From assembly GCA_016235815.1 (NCBI GenBank), contig JACRIM010000030.1:104291-168290 (forward strand): a DNA stretch of 64,000 nucleotides, written 5' to 3'. The stretch's first letter is position 1, and every line of letters starts with the position of its first letter. This document shows, one piece after another, positions 17,476 to 25,341 of this stretch. A program made the position numbers and the translations under genes. The notes under the pieces were generated by a model that saw only the letters and a program-made list of their open reading frames with translations, ran no database searches and was not told the DNA's origin. This DNA comes from Planctomycetota bacterium. GTDB lineage: Bacteria; Planctomycetota; Phycisphaerae; UBA1845; UTPLA1.

Positions 17476-17779
17476 ACTTCATCGCCTTCTTCGCCTGCTC
17501 AGCGCGGCCCAGCGGCAGAACGAGGTCGACGTTGGTGTGCGGGCGGGCGATCACATGCACGCTGACGATCTCGCCGACGCGCGACGCCGCAGCCTGCCCG
17601 GCATCCAGCGCCGCCTTCACCGCAGCCACGTCGCCACGGACGATCGCCGTCACATAGCCGCCGCCGATCTTTTCATAGTGGACCAGCTCCACCTTGGCGG
17701 CCTTGACCATCGCGTCGGAGGCCTCGACCATCGCCGCAAATCCGCGCGTCTCAATCATTCCCAATGCTTCGGTGCTCAC
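17474..17779 (-). CDS. Microcompartment hexameric shell protein BMC-H
   Basis: 101 residues, a single canonical BMC domain: [50 protein letters not shown] and [16 protein letters not shown]. The pore loop KIGGGY follows the common K-I-G-G/S-G form. It should make the hexamers that tile most of the facets. The GTG at 17779 has GGAGG upstream. No inverted-repeat element precedes this gene, unlike the pentamer genes. Confidence 0.95.
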   Translation of the reverse strand: MSTEALGMIETRGFAAMVEASDAMVKAAKVELVHYEKIGGGYVTAIVRGDVAAVKAALDAGQAAASRVGEIVSVHVIARPHTNVDLVLPLGRAEQAKKAMK

Positions 17780-17841
17780 AAGTATCCTCCGAACATGCTA
17801 TGAGCCAGCGGCTCGTCAGGAGCGGCCAGTCGCCGCGCCGG

Positions 17842-18474
17842 TTATTTCTTTCGTTCGTCCACGCGACCCATCACGCCCGCAATCGCCGCCTCGGCCGCGC
17901 GGAACCCGACATCGATGTCGCGCTCCTCGCCGCCAAGATAGATACGGCCGAAACTGCCAAACGAGCGAACTTCGAGAATGTTGATGTTCGCCGCCTTCTC
18001 GGCTTCATTCGCAGCAAGGGCGGCATAGGCGGCCGGTTCCAATTCCATCACATACAGCGTGTGTCCCGGCAGGATCATGTTGCCGTGGCGCATGCGATTG
18101 ATGAGCTGCGTCTGATATGGATCGACATGCCGAATGACCTGACTGGAGAGAACACGTGGCTTGATGCGGTCCTCCTCCTTGAGTTCCAGCGCAGCGAGGA
18201 TCGCCCGGCCCGCGTCGCGCACATCGGCCTGACTGTCGGAGTGAATCTCCAGCAAGCCATATTGCCGCTCAACGACCTGCATACCCGGCGTCACCCGCGT
18301 GTTCTTCAGGGCAATATCGGTGACGCGGTTGATCTCAATGCCGGGAGAAATCTCGACAAAGAGCGACGCCTGCCCCGGGTTCGGCAGGAAGCCCTGCGAA
18401 ACCGTCGCCTGAAACGACGCAAACTGCGGCTGCAAGCTGTCGAGAAAGATGTACGAGCGTAGGTCAACGGCCAT
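17842..18474 (-). CDS. Tandem-domain shell protein BMC-T (double-layer type)
   Basis: 210 residues, two circularly permuted BMC domains. Characteristic stretches are [72 protein letters not shown] and [20 protein letters not shown]. This is the class (CsoS1D-like, BMC-T2/T3 of Haliangium ochraceum from memory) whose trimers stack face to face and may gate a central pore. First gene of the shell operon, 85 bases after the OPT transporter stop, so both may share a transcript. ATG 18474 is preferred to TTG 18483 because homologues start near MxLR. Confidence 0.92.
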   Translation of the reverse strand: MAVDLRSYIFLDSLQPQFASFQATVSQGFLPNPGQASLFVEISPGIEINRVTDIALKNTRVTPGMQVVERQYGLLEIHSDSQADVRDAGRAILAALELKEEDRIKPRVLSSQVIRHVDPYQTQLINRMRHGNMILPGHTLYVMELEPAAYAALAANEAEKAANINILEVRSFGSFGRIYLGGEERDIDVGFRAAEAAIAGVMGRVDERKK

Positions 18475-18568
18475 AGGCTGCAAAGCGTATGGATGACCCG
18501 CGCGGCTGTCAATCGAGAACGCCTAATTCATAGGCGAATGGTGATGGGTTGACGGGCCGCACCCGAAC

Positions 18569-20782
18569 TCAGTGGGCCGCAGGCTCGGACGAGTTGCGTG
18601 AGCCGACGATAAGCAGCAGTACAACCAACAACCCGAACGGCAGCATGGCAAACCCGGGATTCTCGGCAAGCTGCCCCAGCCACTGCGAACCACGATCCAG
18701 CCACTTGGCCCGCTCCGGCTCCATGGTAAGAAGCGCGACGACGATTCCCGCAATGGTTCCACCGGCGATGTACCCCGACGAAAGCAACACGCCCGGGCTC
18801 ATCTCCGACTCCGCCGCCGATCGCTTGGCGAACTTATCCGCCAGCCACCGCATCATGCCTCCGACAAAGATCGGCGTCGATGACGAGAGCGGCAGATAAA
18901 CACCAACGGCAAAGGGCAGCGACGGCACGCCGGAAAGTTCCAGCACCAGCGCAATCGCCACACCAAGCAGCACCAGGTCCCACGGCAGCTTCTGCGTGAG
19001 TACGCCATCCACAATGAACGACATCAGCGCCGCCTTCGGGGCGTTGTACTTCATGACTTTGGAGCCATCGTCGCGCTCTTCGAGCCGGCCGTTGATACCC
19101 GGATCGATCAGATAACGGAACTTGCCGGTCTCATCGACAAGGTACTTGCCCTGCTCGATGCCTGCGAATTCGCCCGCTCGTGCCTGGAGGACGAAGTACT
19201 CCTTCTGATCGTCCTTGGAATAGGTCCCGCCCGGCCGCTCCTTCGCGGACAGCTTGGACACATCCGCAAGCACATCGGGCAGCTTCTTTGTCGAATACAC
19301 AGTCGCCGAATCATTGAGCAGCAGCAGCGTGCCGCCGATCACCAGTGCCGAGGTAATCGCTCCAATAAGAATGCCGATCTGCTGGTTGCGCGGCGTTGCC
19401 CCGACGATGTACCCCGTCTTGAGACATTGCGCAACCGTGCCGCCATTCGAACAGGCGATGCACACGATCGCCGCGATGGACAATGCCGTCAGGCGGTACA
19501 GCTCACCCGTCCAACCGACAGCGACGAAAATGAGACAGGTAAGCAGCAGCGTCGCCACCGTCATCCCGGAAATGGGGTTCGACGAGCTGCCGATTTCACC
19601 CGTTAGCCTCGCTGACACCGTCACAAATAAGAACCCGAACAAAACGATCATGGCCGCTTCAAGCGGATGATTCACGTTGAGCATTGGGGCGAAATAGATC
19701 GCGATGATGAGTCCGATGCAGCCGAGTATGACCACCTTCATCGAAATGTCTCGGTCGAGGCGATTCGACTTCCCTCCAGCCGACCCGCCAGATCCTCCCG
19801 CCAAGTCGCTGAGGCCGGATTTGATTGAATGGATGATCGTCGGCAGCGATTGAATCATGCTGATGATGCCGCCCGCCGCGACCGCCCCCGCGCCGATGTA
19901 GAGCACGTAGTCGTGATTCACATCCTTCAGCGGCATATCTTTAATGAGGTGCGATGCCGGAAAGAGCGGGGTACTTAACCCCTCTCCAAATAGCTTGATG
20001 ATCGGAATCAACACCCACGAGGCCAAGACGCCGCCCGCGACCATGATGCAGGAAATCCGCGGGCCGATGACATAGCCGACACCAAGCAGCGCGGGCGACG
20101 CCTCCAACGCCACCGCCGCCCCCTTGAATTCAAAAATCTTCGATCCATCCGCCCGGAACCACGCCATCAACCGACTCGGCGTGTCCTGCCAGAGCCGAAA
20201 CGCCCCCATCAGCATCTGATAAACGAATGCGAGACCGAACCCGCCAAACACCGTCGCCGCCGACGATCCGCCCTTCTCACCGACGATGAGCACATCGGCG
20301 CACGCAACACCTTCAGGATACGTTAGCTTCCCATGCTGCTTCACAATGAAGACGCGCCGCAGCGGAATCATCATCAGCACACCCAGCAGCCCGCCCAGCA
20401 CGGCCACGAGCATGACGCGCATCATTTCCAGGTTGTAACCAAGGATGAGCAGTGCCGGCATGGTGACACCGACGCCGAAGGCGATGGATTCGCCTGCCGA
20501 TCCGGTCGTCTGCACCATGTTGTTTTCGAGAATCGTGGCATTTCGCCCCATGAGCGGGCGAAACGCGCGAAAGAGCGTGATCGAAAGCACGGCGATCGGA
20601 ATCGACGCCGAGACGGTCATGCCGACCTTGAGCACGAGGTACAGCGACGACGCCCCAAAGATGATCCCCAGCACAGCCCCCATGAAGATCGAGAAAAAGC
20701 CGATCTCGGGGATGGTCTGCTCGGCAGGGACAAACGGCTTGTGCTCGGGAATGGACTCAACGACGCCGGATTCGCTCTTCAT
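18569..20782 (-). CDS. OPT family oligopeptide/metal-chelate transporter
   Basis: 737 residues, about 14-16 membrane segments. The opening IGFFSIFMGAVLGIIFGASSLYLVLKVGMTVSASIP and the GEIGSSSNPISGMTVATLL segment are OPT family hallmarks. Members import small peptides, siderophore-like chelates or amino-acid derivatives by proton symport. A ~90-residue hydrophilic insertion (about 495-585, charged, LADVSKLSAKERPGG) interrupts the C-terminal half. Lying 85 bases upstream of the shell operon on the same strand, it may supply a substrate to the compartment, though that is inference. Confidence 0.88.
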   Translation of the reverse strand: MKSESGVVESIPEHKPFVPAEQTIPEIGFFSIFMGAVLGIIFGASSLYLVLKVGMTVSASIPIAVLSITLFRAFRPLMGRNATILENNMVQTTGSAGESIAFGVGVTMPALLILGYNLEMMRVMLVAVLGGLLGVLMMIPLRRVFIVKQHGKLTYPEGVACADVLIVGEKGGSSAATVFGGFGLAFVYQMLMGAFRLWQDTPSRLMAWFRADGSKIFEFKGAAVALEASPALLGVGYVIGPRISCIMVAGGVLASWVLIPIIKLFGEGLSTPLFPASHLIKDMPLKDVNHDYVLYIGAGAVAAGGIISMIQSLPTIIHSIKSGLSDLAGGSGGSAGGKSNRLDRDISMKVVILGCIGLIIAIYFAPMLNVNHPLEAAMIVLFGFLFVTVSARLTGEIGSSSNPISGMTVATLLLTCLIFVAVGWTGELYRLTALSIAAIVCIACSNGGTVAQCLKTGYIVGATPRNQQIGILIGAITSALVIGGTLLLLNDSATVYSTKKLPDVLADVSKLSAKERPGGTYSKDDQKEYFVLQARAGEFAGIEQGKYLVDETGKFRYLIDPGINGRLEERDDGSKVMKYNAPKAALMSFIVDGVLTQKLPWDLVLLGVAIALVLELSGVPSLPFAVGVYLPLSSSTPIFVGGMMRWLADKFAKRSAAESEMSPGVLLSSGYIAGGTIAGIVVALLTMEPERAKWLDRGSQWLGQLAENPGFAMLPFGLLVVLLLIVGSRNSSEPAAH

Positions 20783-20874
20783 ACCGCACTCCAGAAGGGG
20801 GCAGGGATTACGACGCGGCTAGTGTGGCCGAGTGCTTAAGTATTGGCAAACAGAATCGGAGATTATCGTGAAAC

Positions 20875-21183
20875 TCATTTGACGCCATCGTTTGCCATGG
20901 GTTTGGCAACATTCCGGTTACGCGACTGCCTCCGTATGTAAAGCCCGATTGCTGCCATCAATCCCAGCGACACGGCCTTCCAGAGAAACAGCCACCACGG
21001 AGTCCACCATGCCTCGGTCTCAAAGAAATCGCTGGTGCCGAAGATCGCGATGACAACGCCCAACATAAGTCGTGGGCGTAGCGGGGCATGGGCGCGAAGC
21101 GCCGGGACGATCAAAATCGCCACGAAGTACCAGATGTACGGTTCGATGTGGTTGTAAAAGTCTCTCGCGGACGCATCGAACAT
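20875..21183 (-). CDS. Small membrane protein, 102 aa
   Basis: Three predicted membrane helices (YIWYFVAILIVPAL, RLMLGVVIAIFGTSDF, LFLWKAVSLGLMAAIGLYI) with an aromatic-rich loop EAWWTPWW and a basic C-terminal tail. No family recognised. It follows the 69-aa gene by nine bases and lies about 90 bases upstream of the OPT gene on the same strand. Confidence 0.65.
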   Translation of the reverse strand: MFDASARDFYNHIEPYIWYFVAILIVPALRAHAPLRPRLMLGVVIAIFGTSDFFETEAWWTPWWLFLWKAVSLGLMAAIGLYIRRQSRNRNVAKPMANDGVK

Positions 21184-21192
21184 TGTGAGAAA

Positions 21193-21402
21193 TCACGTTG
21201 TGTGGACGCAAATAGCGCCTCGAGCTTCGTGAATGATCTGATCCAGCTCGGAGTCTTCGATTGGAAGGGGTACTTCAGGTGTCTCGCCTTTGGCCGCGAG
21301 GGTTCTGGCCAGAACAGCCCGGCTCAACTCCTTCACCAATCGAGATTGATCCTGTGGCGACAGAGTCTCCGCTTGTCGTAACAGTTCTTCAACCGACATC
21401 AC
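21193..21402 (-). CDS. Small antitoxin-like protein, 69 aa
   Basis: The N-terminus SVEELLRQAETLSPQDQSRL resembles the helix at the start of addiction-module antitoxins of the VapB/TIGR02574 kind, and ELDQIIHEAR further on fits that pattern. No toxin is next to it: the following gene encodes a membrane protein. It starts at GTG 21402 or ATG 21399, with GAGG about eleven bases upstream. Either an orphan antitoxin or an unrelated small helical protein. Confidence 0.5.
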   Translation of the reverse strand: MMSVEELLRQAETLSPQDQSRLVKELSRAVLARTLAAKGETPEVPLPIEDSELDQIIHEARGAICVHTT

Positions 21403-21424
21403 ACGACCTCACGACACCATTATA

Positions 21425-21907
21425 TCAATCATGCACGCTTTCCGCGCCCAGGTCAGTTAACAAATCCCGCGCCGTCCGGTCCAGCGCCGGGTGAACCACA
21501 TCCGGGTCGATCTCCACCAGCGGCTCCAGCACGAATCGCCGCTCATGCATCATTGGGTGCGGAATCGTCAGGTCTTCGGAAGACACAATCTGCTTGTCAA
21601 AGAGTAGCAGGTCGAGATCAATCGTCCGCGGCCCCCAGTGTACGTCCCGTTTGCGCCCCAGCGATTCCTCAATACGCACGCAGAGCGAAAGCAGCCGCGC
21701 CGCGGGCAAGGTCGTCGATACCTTTGCCACCGCGTTAAGAAACTTCCCCTGATCCGCCGGACCGCCGACTGGCGTCGTTTCATAAAGGCTCGACGCCTTC
21801 ACGATCTTTACGTCGCGCGTCGCCTCCAGCGCATTGAGCGCGGCGGTGATGTTCTTCTCCCGATGGCCGACGTTCGAGCCGAGGCCGATGTAGGCGGTGT
21901 GTTTCAT
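21425..21907 (-). CDS. folK: HPPK, 6-hydroxymethyl-7,8-dihydropterin pyrophosphokinase
   Basis: 160 residues. YIGLGSNVGHREKNI at the start, WGPRTIDLDLLLFD in the centre (metal-binding DxD of the ATP site) and IPHPMMHERRFVLEPLVEI near the end are diagnostic. The enzyme transfers pyrophosphate from ATP to the pterin in folate synthesis. It lies 15 bases after the aminotransferase stop on the same strand. Other fol genes are absent from the window. Confidence 0.96.
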   Translation of the reverse strand: MKHTAYIGLGSNVGHREKNITAALNALEATRDVKIVKASSLYETTPVGGPADQGKFLNAVAKVSTTLPAARLLSLCVRIEESLGRKRDVHWGPRTIDLDLLLFDKQIVSSEDLTIPHPMMHERRFVLEPLVEIDPDVVHPALDRTARDLLTDLGAESVHD

Positions 21908-21922
21908 AATGCTGCCGCGATC

Positions 21923-23095
21923 TTACCACGCCACCCTTGCCAGGCGCTGCCCGGCCTGCGCAATTCGATCCACCTCAACGGTCAATGCGAATCGAACAAA
22001 CCCCTCGCCGGCCGGCCCGAATCCGATGCCGGGGATGGCCACAATGTTCGCCTCCTCGAGCAGCTTCGCCGCGCAATCCATCGACAAATACCCCTTCGGA
22101 CACTTCGCCCACACGAAAAACGTCGCCCGCGGTTTGAACACCCTGAACCCCGCGGCGTCGAGCAGCGGCACCAGCGCATCGCGCCGTCGGCGATACGTCT
22201 CCCGAATCTCGCGTACCTCCGGCGAGTCGATCCGTTCTATCGCAAGGGCCCCCGCCTGCTGAATCGCCCCGAACGCCCCGCTGTCCATGTTGCCCTTCAC
22301 CTTCGCCAGAGCCGAAAGCACATCGGCATTACCCGCCGCAAAGGCAATACGCCAACCGGTCATGTTGAACGTCTTCGACAGCGAGTGCATCTCGATGCAA
22401 CACTCCTTCGCGCCAGCCACCTGCAAGATCGAAGGCGGTCGGTCGTGGTCATCAAAGTACGTCTCCGAGTACGGCGCATCTGAGCAAATGATGAAATCAT
22501 GCTGCTTCGCGAGCGCGACGGCCTCTTCATAAAACGAGAGCGACGCCACCGCCCCGGTCGGGTTATTCGGATAATTGAGAAAAAGCAGCTTCGTCTTCGC
22601 CAGCACGTCCTTCGGTATCGCCCCAAGGTCCGGCAGAAACCCCCGATCCTCCGAAAGCGGCATCGCCACCGGCGTCCCACCGGCAAACAGCGTCGCCGCG
22701 TGATAAACCGGATATCCCGGCGTCGGCACCAGCCCCACGTCACCGGGGTTTATCACCGCCAGCGGCAAGTGCCCCAACCCTTCCTTGCTGCCGATCAGCG
22801 TAAGCACCTCGCTGACCGGATCGACATTCACCCCAAAACGCTTCGCCATCCAGTTCGAGGCAGCCTGTTTGTATTCGGGATAGCCCGCGTCATACGGATA
22901 TTTGTGATTCTTCGGGTCGTAGATGGTCTTCGCCGCCCGATCGATGATGAACGTCGGCGTCGGCCGGTCCGGATCGCCGACACCGAAGTCGATCACATCC
23001 TTCCCGGCGGCCAGCGCGGCGCGCTTTCGCCGGTCAATCTCAATAAACAAATACGGAGGAAGTTGGTCCAGTCGTTCAGCACGTTGAAATGGCAT
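21923..23095 (-). CDS. dapL: LL-diaminopimelate aminotransferase-type class I aminotransferase
   Basis: About 390 residues of the PLP fold type I. RLDQLPPYLFIEIDRRK, VIDFGVGDPDRPTP, LIGSKEGLGHLPLAVINPGD, FLNYPNNPTGA, the PLP lysine in HSLSKTFNMTGWRIAFA, and GIGFGPAGEGFVRFAL match the DapL family. DapL makes LL-diaminopimelate from tetrahydrodipicolinate and glutamate in one step, for lysine and peptidoglycan. ATG 23095 fits the family start (MPFQRAERLDQLPPY). A GTG at 23146 with AGGATG upstream would add 17 residues and cannot be excluded. Upstream is the GbsR regulator on the same strand. Confidence 0.88.
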   Translation of the reverse strand: MPFQRAERLDQLPPYLFIEIDRRKRAALAAGKDVIDFGVGDPDRPTPTFIIDRAAKTIYDPKNHKYPYDAGYPEYKQAASNWMAKRFGVNVDPVSEVLTLIGSKEGLGHLPLAVINPGDVGLVPTPGYPVYHAATLFAGGTPVAMPLSEDRGFLPDLGAIPKDVLAKTKLLFLNYPNNPTGAVASLSFYEEAVALAKQHDFIICSDAPYSETYFDDHDRPPSILQVAGAKECCIEMHSLSKTFNMTGWRIAFAAGNADVLSALAKVKGNMDSGAFGAIQQAGALAIERIDSPEVREIRETYRRRRDALVPLLDAAGFRVFKPRATFFVWAKCPKGYLSMDCAAKLLEEANIVAIPGIGFGPAGEGFVRFALTVEVDRIAQAGQRLARVAW

Positions 23096-23185
23096 GAGTC
23101 GATCCGTCGGTGTTGGATGATTCGATACCGGAATCTGTCCGGACACGCCACATCCTACTCACACCACCGGGCCGCGCCTATTTTG

Positions 23186-23743
23186 TCAGCCTGCAATCTT
23201 CATCATTAGCCCCGTAATCCGATCCATCCCCTTTGGCCCGACCTTGAGCAACAGATCCATCGTCGTCCCCAGCACCTGAATGAATTTCGCCATGTCATCG
23301 AGCCGATGCAAACAGGCCTTGGCGTCCACCGCCTTGGCCCCCTTGGCAAGGTTCATCTCCTTGGCCGCCATCTCCCGGCACCGTTGAATCGTCTCCACGA
23401 TCGGCTCGACTTCACGGCGTTTCCGCTGACGAATAATCGTCTCGAACATCTCCCAGACGCTCGTCCGCGCTGCGAAGTACTCCTTGCGATCCCCGCGAAC
23501 GTGGCTTCGCTCAATCAGCCCCCAATCGACCAGCGACCGCAGGTTCATCGACGCATTCCCCCGCGACACCTGCAACAGAGCCATGACATCGTCCGTACAC
23601 ACCGGCTCGGTGGAGACATACAGCAGGGCATGGATCTCCGCCATCGTCCGATTGATGCCCCAGTAGCTGGACATCTCCCCCCAGCGGCGAATAAAGAGCG
23701 CTTTGGACTCGGGCAGGGTCTTTTCCGTCAGGATTTCCGGCAT
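23186..23743 (-). CDS. GbsR/MarR-type transcriptional regulator
   Basis: 185 residues. The winged helix covers about 20-90 (INRTMAEIHALLYVSTEPV, DDVMALLQVSRGNASMNLRS, WGLIERSHVRGDRKEYF), followed by a long helical dimerisation tail. MSSYWGINRTMAEIHALLY is characteristic of GbsR, first described as a choline-responsive repressor of osmoprotectant genes. The ATG at 23743 has GGAGG upstream. It is divergent from glutamate dehydrogenase (23993), so it may control that gene, dapL downstream, or itself. Confidence 0.88.
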   Translation of the reverse strand: MPEILTEKTLPESKALFIRRWGEMSSYWGINRTMAEIHALLYVSTEPVCTDDVMALLQVSRGNASMNLRSLVDWGLIERSHVRGDRKEYFAARTSVWEMFETIIRQRKRREVEPIVETIQRCREMAAKEMNLAKGAKAVDAKACLHRLDDMAKFIQVLGTTMDLLLKVGPKGMDRITGLMMKIAG

Positions 23744-23765
23744 GGCTGTGACCTCCAATACGGAA

Positions 23766-23785
23766 CTTTCAATAGTCTCTGAAAG
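23766..23785. promoter_or_regulatory. Possible GbsR operator
   Basis: CTTTCA and TGAAAG arms separated by eight bases, 23 bases before the regulator start and in the region shared with divergent glutamate dehydrogenase. The position suits autorepression; only 6-bp arms pair, so confidence is low. Confidence 0.35.
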
Positions 23786-23992
23786 AAGAATAGTATCAGA
23801 ACCGCCGCCGGTCAAGAAACTTCCAGAAATCACGGAAACCCCAAAAACCTTGCTTCGCGGGCCCGCCTATGCCGGCGGAACGCCCCCTAGCCAGCCCCGA
23901 CGCCGCCTCGGTAGAATAGACCCCGTTCGGGAGAGAACCCCAAGACGCCATTCGCAACACAAACCCTTAGGTCTTCCTATACGGAGCAGTCC

Positions 23993-25333
23993 ATGACCAC
24001 CGGCACAAAGCTGGAACCCGCCCCCGCCGCCAAACCCGCCACCAAAGCCGCCCCCTCGGACGGCAAGCCTGCCGGTGGGCACACCAGCCTCTTTGAAACC
24101 GTCATCCGCCAGTTCAACAAGGCCTGTGATCTAATCAATCTTGACCCGAACACGCGGCGCATCCTCGCCAAGCCAACCAACGAAATCTCCGTCAACTTTC
24201 CGGTCAAGATGGACGACGGCCGCGTCGAGGTCTTCACCGGCTATCGCGTGCAACACAATTCCGCGCGCGGCCCCTTCAAGGGCGGCCTGCGATTTCACCC
24301 CTCGGTGGATATCGACGAAGTTCGCGCCCTCGCCGCCTGGATGACCTGGAAGACCGCCATCGCCGACATCCCGTTCGGCGGCGCCAAGGGCGGCATCCAG
24401 ATCGACCCGGCCAAATACTCCAAGCGCGAGTTGGAGCGCATCACCCGCCGCTTCACCTTCGCCCTCGGCGACAACATCGGCCCCGAATACGACATCCCCG
24501 CGCCAGACGTAAACACCAACGCCCAGATCATGGCGTGGATCCTCGACACCTATCTCTCCACCATGCCCCCACACACCCGACAAGGCTACGGCCACGTCGT
24601 CACCGGCAAGCCGCTCGTCTCGGGCGGCAGCCAGGGCCGCGACAAAGCCACGGGCCAGGGCGTCGTGTATCTGCTCGAAGAGTGGGCGCGGGATCAAAAG
24701 AAGCCGCTCAGCGAAATCAGTTATTTCGTGCAGGGATTCGGCAACGTCGGCTCATGGACGGCCCGCATCCTCAAGCCGTTCGGCAGCAAGCTCCTCGCAG
24801 TGGAAGACCACACCGGCGCCATCTTCGATGAGGGCGGCCTCGATGCCGATGAAGTTGCCGACTTCGCCCGCCATCACGGCGGCATCAAGGGCTACCCCAA
24901 GGCCAAACCCGTCGACCACGACACATTCTTAAGCACAAAAGCGGACATCTTCATCCCCGCCGCGCTGGAGAATCAGATCACCGCGCGAACCGCACCAATG
25001 CTGAACGTCAAACTCGTCGCCGAGGGCGGCAACGGCCCGACCGACTGGGACGGCGACGGCATCCTCCAGCAGCGCGGCATCCAACTCATGCCCGACATCC
25101 TCTGCAACTCAGGCGGCGTCGTCGTCAGCTACTTCGAGTGGCTGCAAAACAAGCGGAGTGAATTCTGGGATCTGGAAGAAGTGGATCACAAGCTCAAAAA
25201 GCGAATGACGGCTGCCTATCGCAGCGTTCGCGACACAGCCGCCCAGCACAAGACCGACTGGCGAACCGCCGCCTATATCGTCGCGCTGAATCGATTGGAA
25301 ACGGTCTACAAAGAGCGCGGCATCTTCCCCTAG
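23993..25333 (+). CDS. gdhA: Glutamate dehydrogenase (Glu/Leu/Phe/Val family)
   Basis: 446 residues. An unusual Ala/Pro/Lys-rich leader of ~30 residues precedes the catalytic fold. GPFKGGLRFHP (substrate Lys), TAIADIPFGGAKGGI (catalytic Lys), PAPDVNTNAQIMAWI, then the Rossmann domain with FVQGFGNVGSWTARIL. It interconverts glutamate and 2-oxoglutarate plus ammonia with NAD(P). The fingerprint GFGNVG, and the lack of a clear basic patch after it, hint at NAD use, but this is inference. Its stop lies eight bases before the convergent glycosyltransferase stop at 25342. Confidence 0.95.
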   Translation: MTTGTKLEPAPAAKPATKAAPSDGKPAGGHTSLFETVIRQFNKACDLINLDPNTRRILAKPTNEISVNFPVKMDDGRVEVFTGYRVQHNSARGPFKGGLRFHPSVDIDEVRALAAWMTWKTAIADIPFGGAKGGIQIDPAKYSKRELERITRRFTFALGDNIGPEYDIPAPDVNTNAQIMAWILDTYLSTMPPHTRQGYGHVVTGKPLVSGGSQGRDKATGQGVVYLLEEWARDQKKPLSEISYFVQGFGNVGSWTARILKPFGSKLLAVEDHTGAIFDEGGLDADEVADFARHHGGIKGYPKAKPVDHDTFLSTKADIFIPAALENQITARTAPMLNVKLVAEGGNGPTDWDGDGILQQRGIQLMPDILCNSGGVVVSYFEWLQNKRSEFWDLEEVDHKLKKRMTAAYRSVRDTAAQHKTDWRTAAYIVALNRLETVYKERGIFP

Positions 25334-25341
25334 GCAACGCG

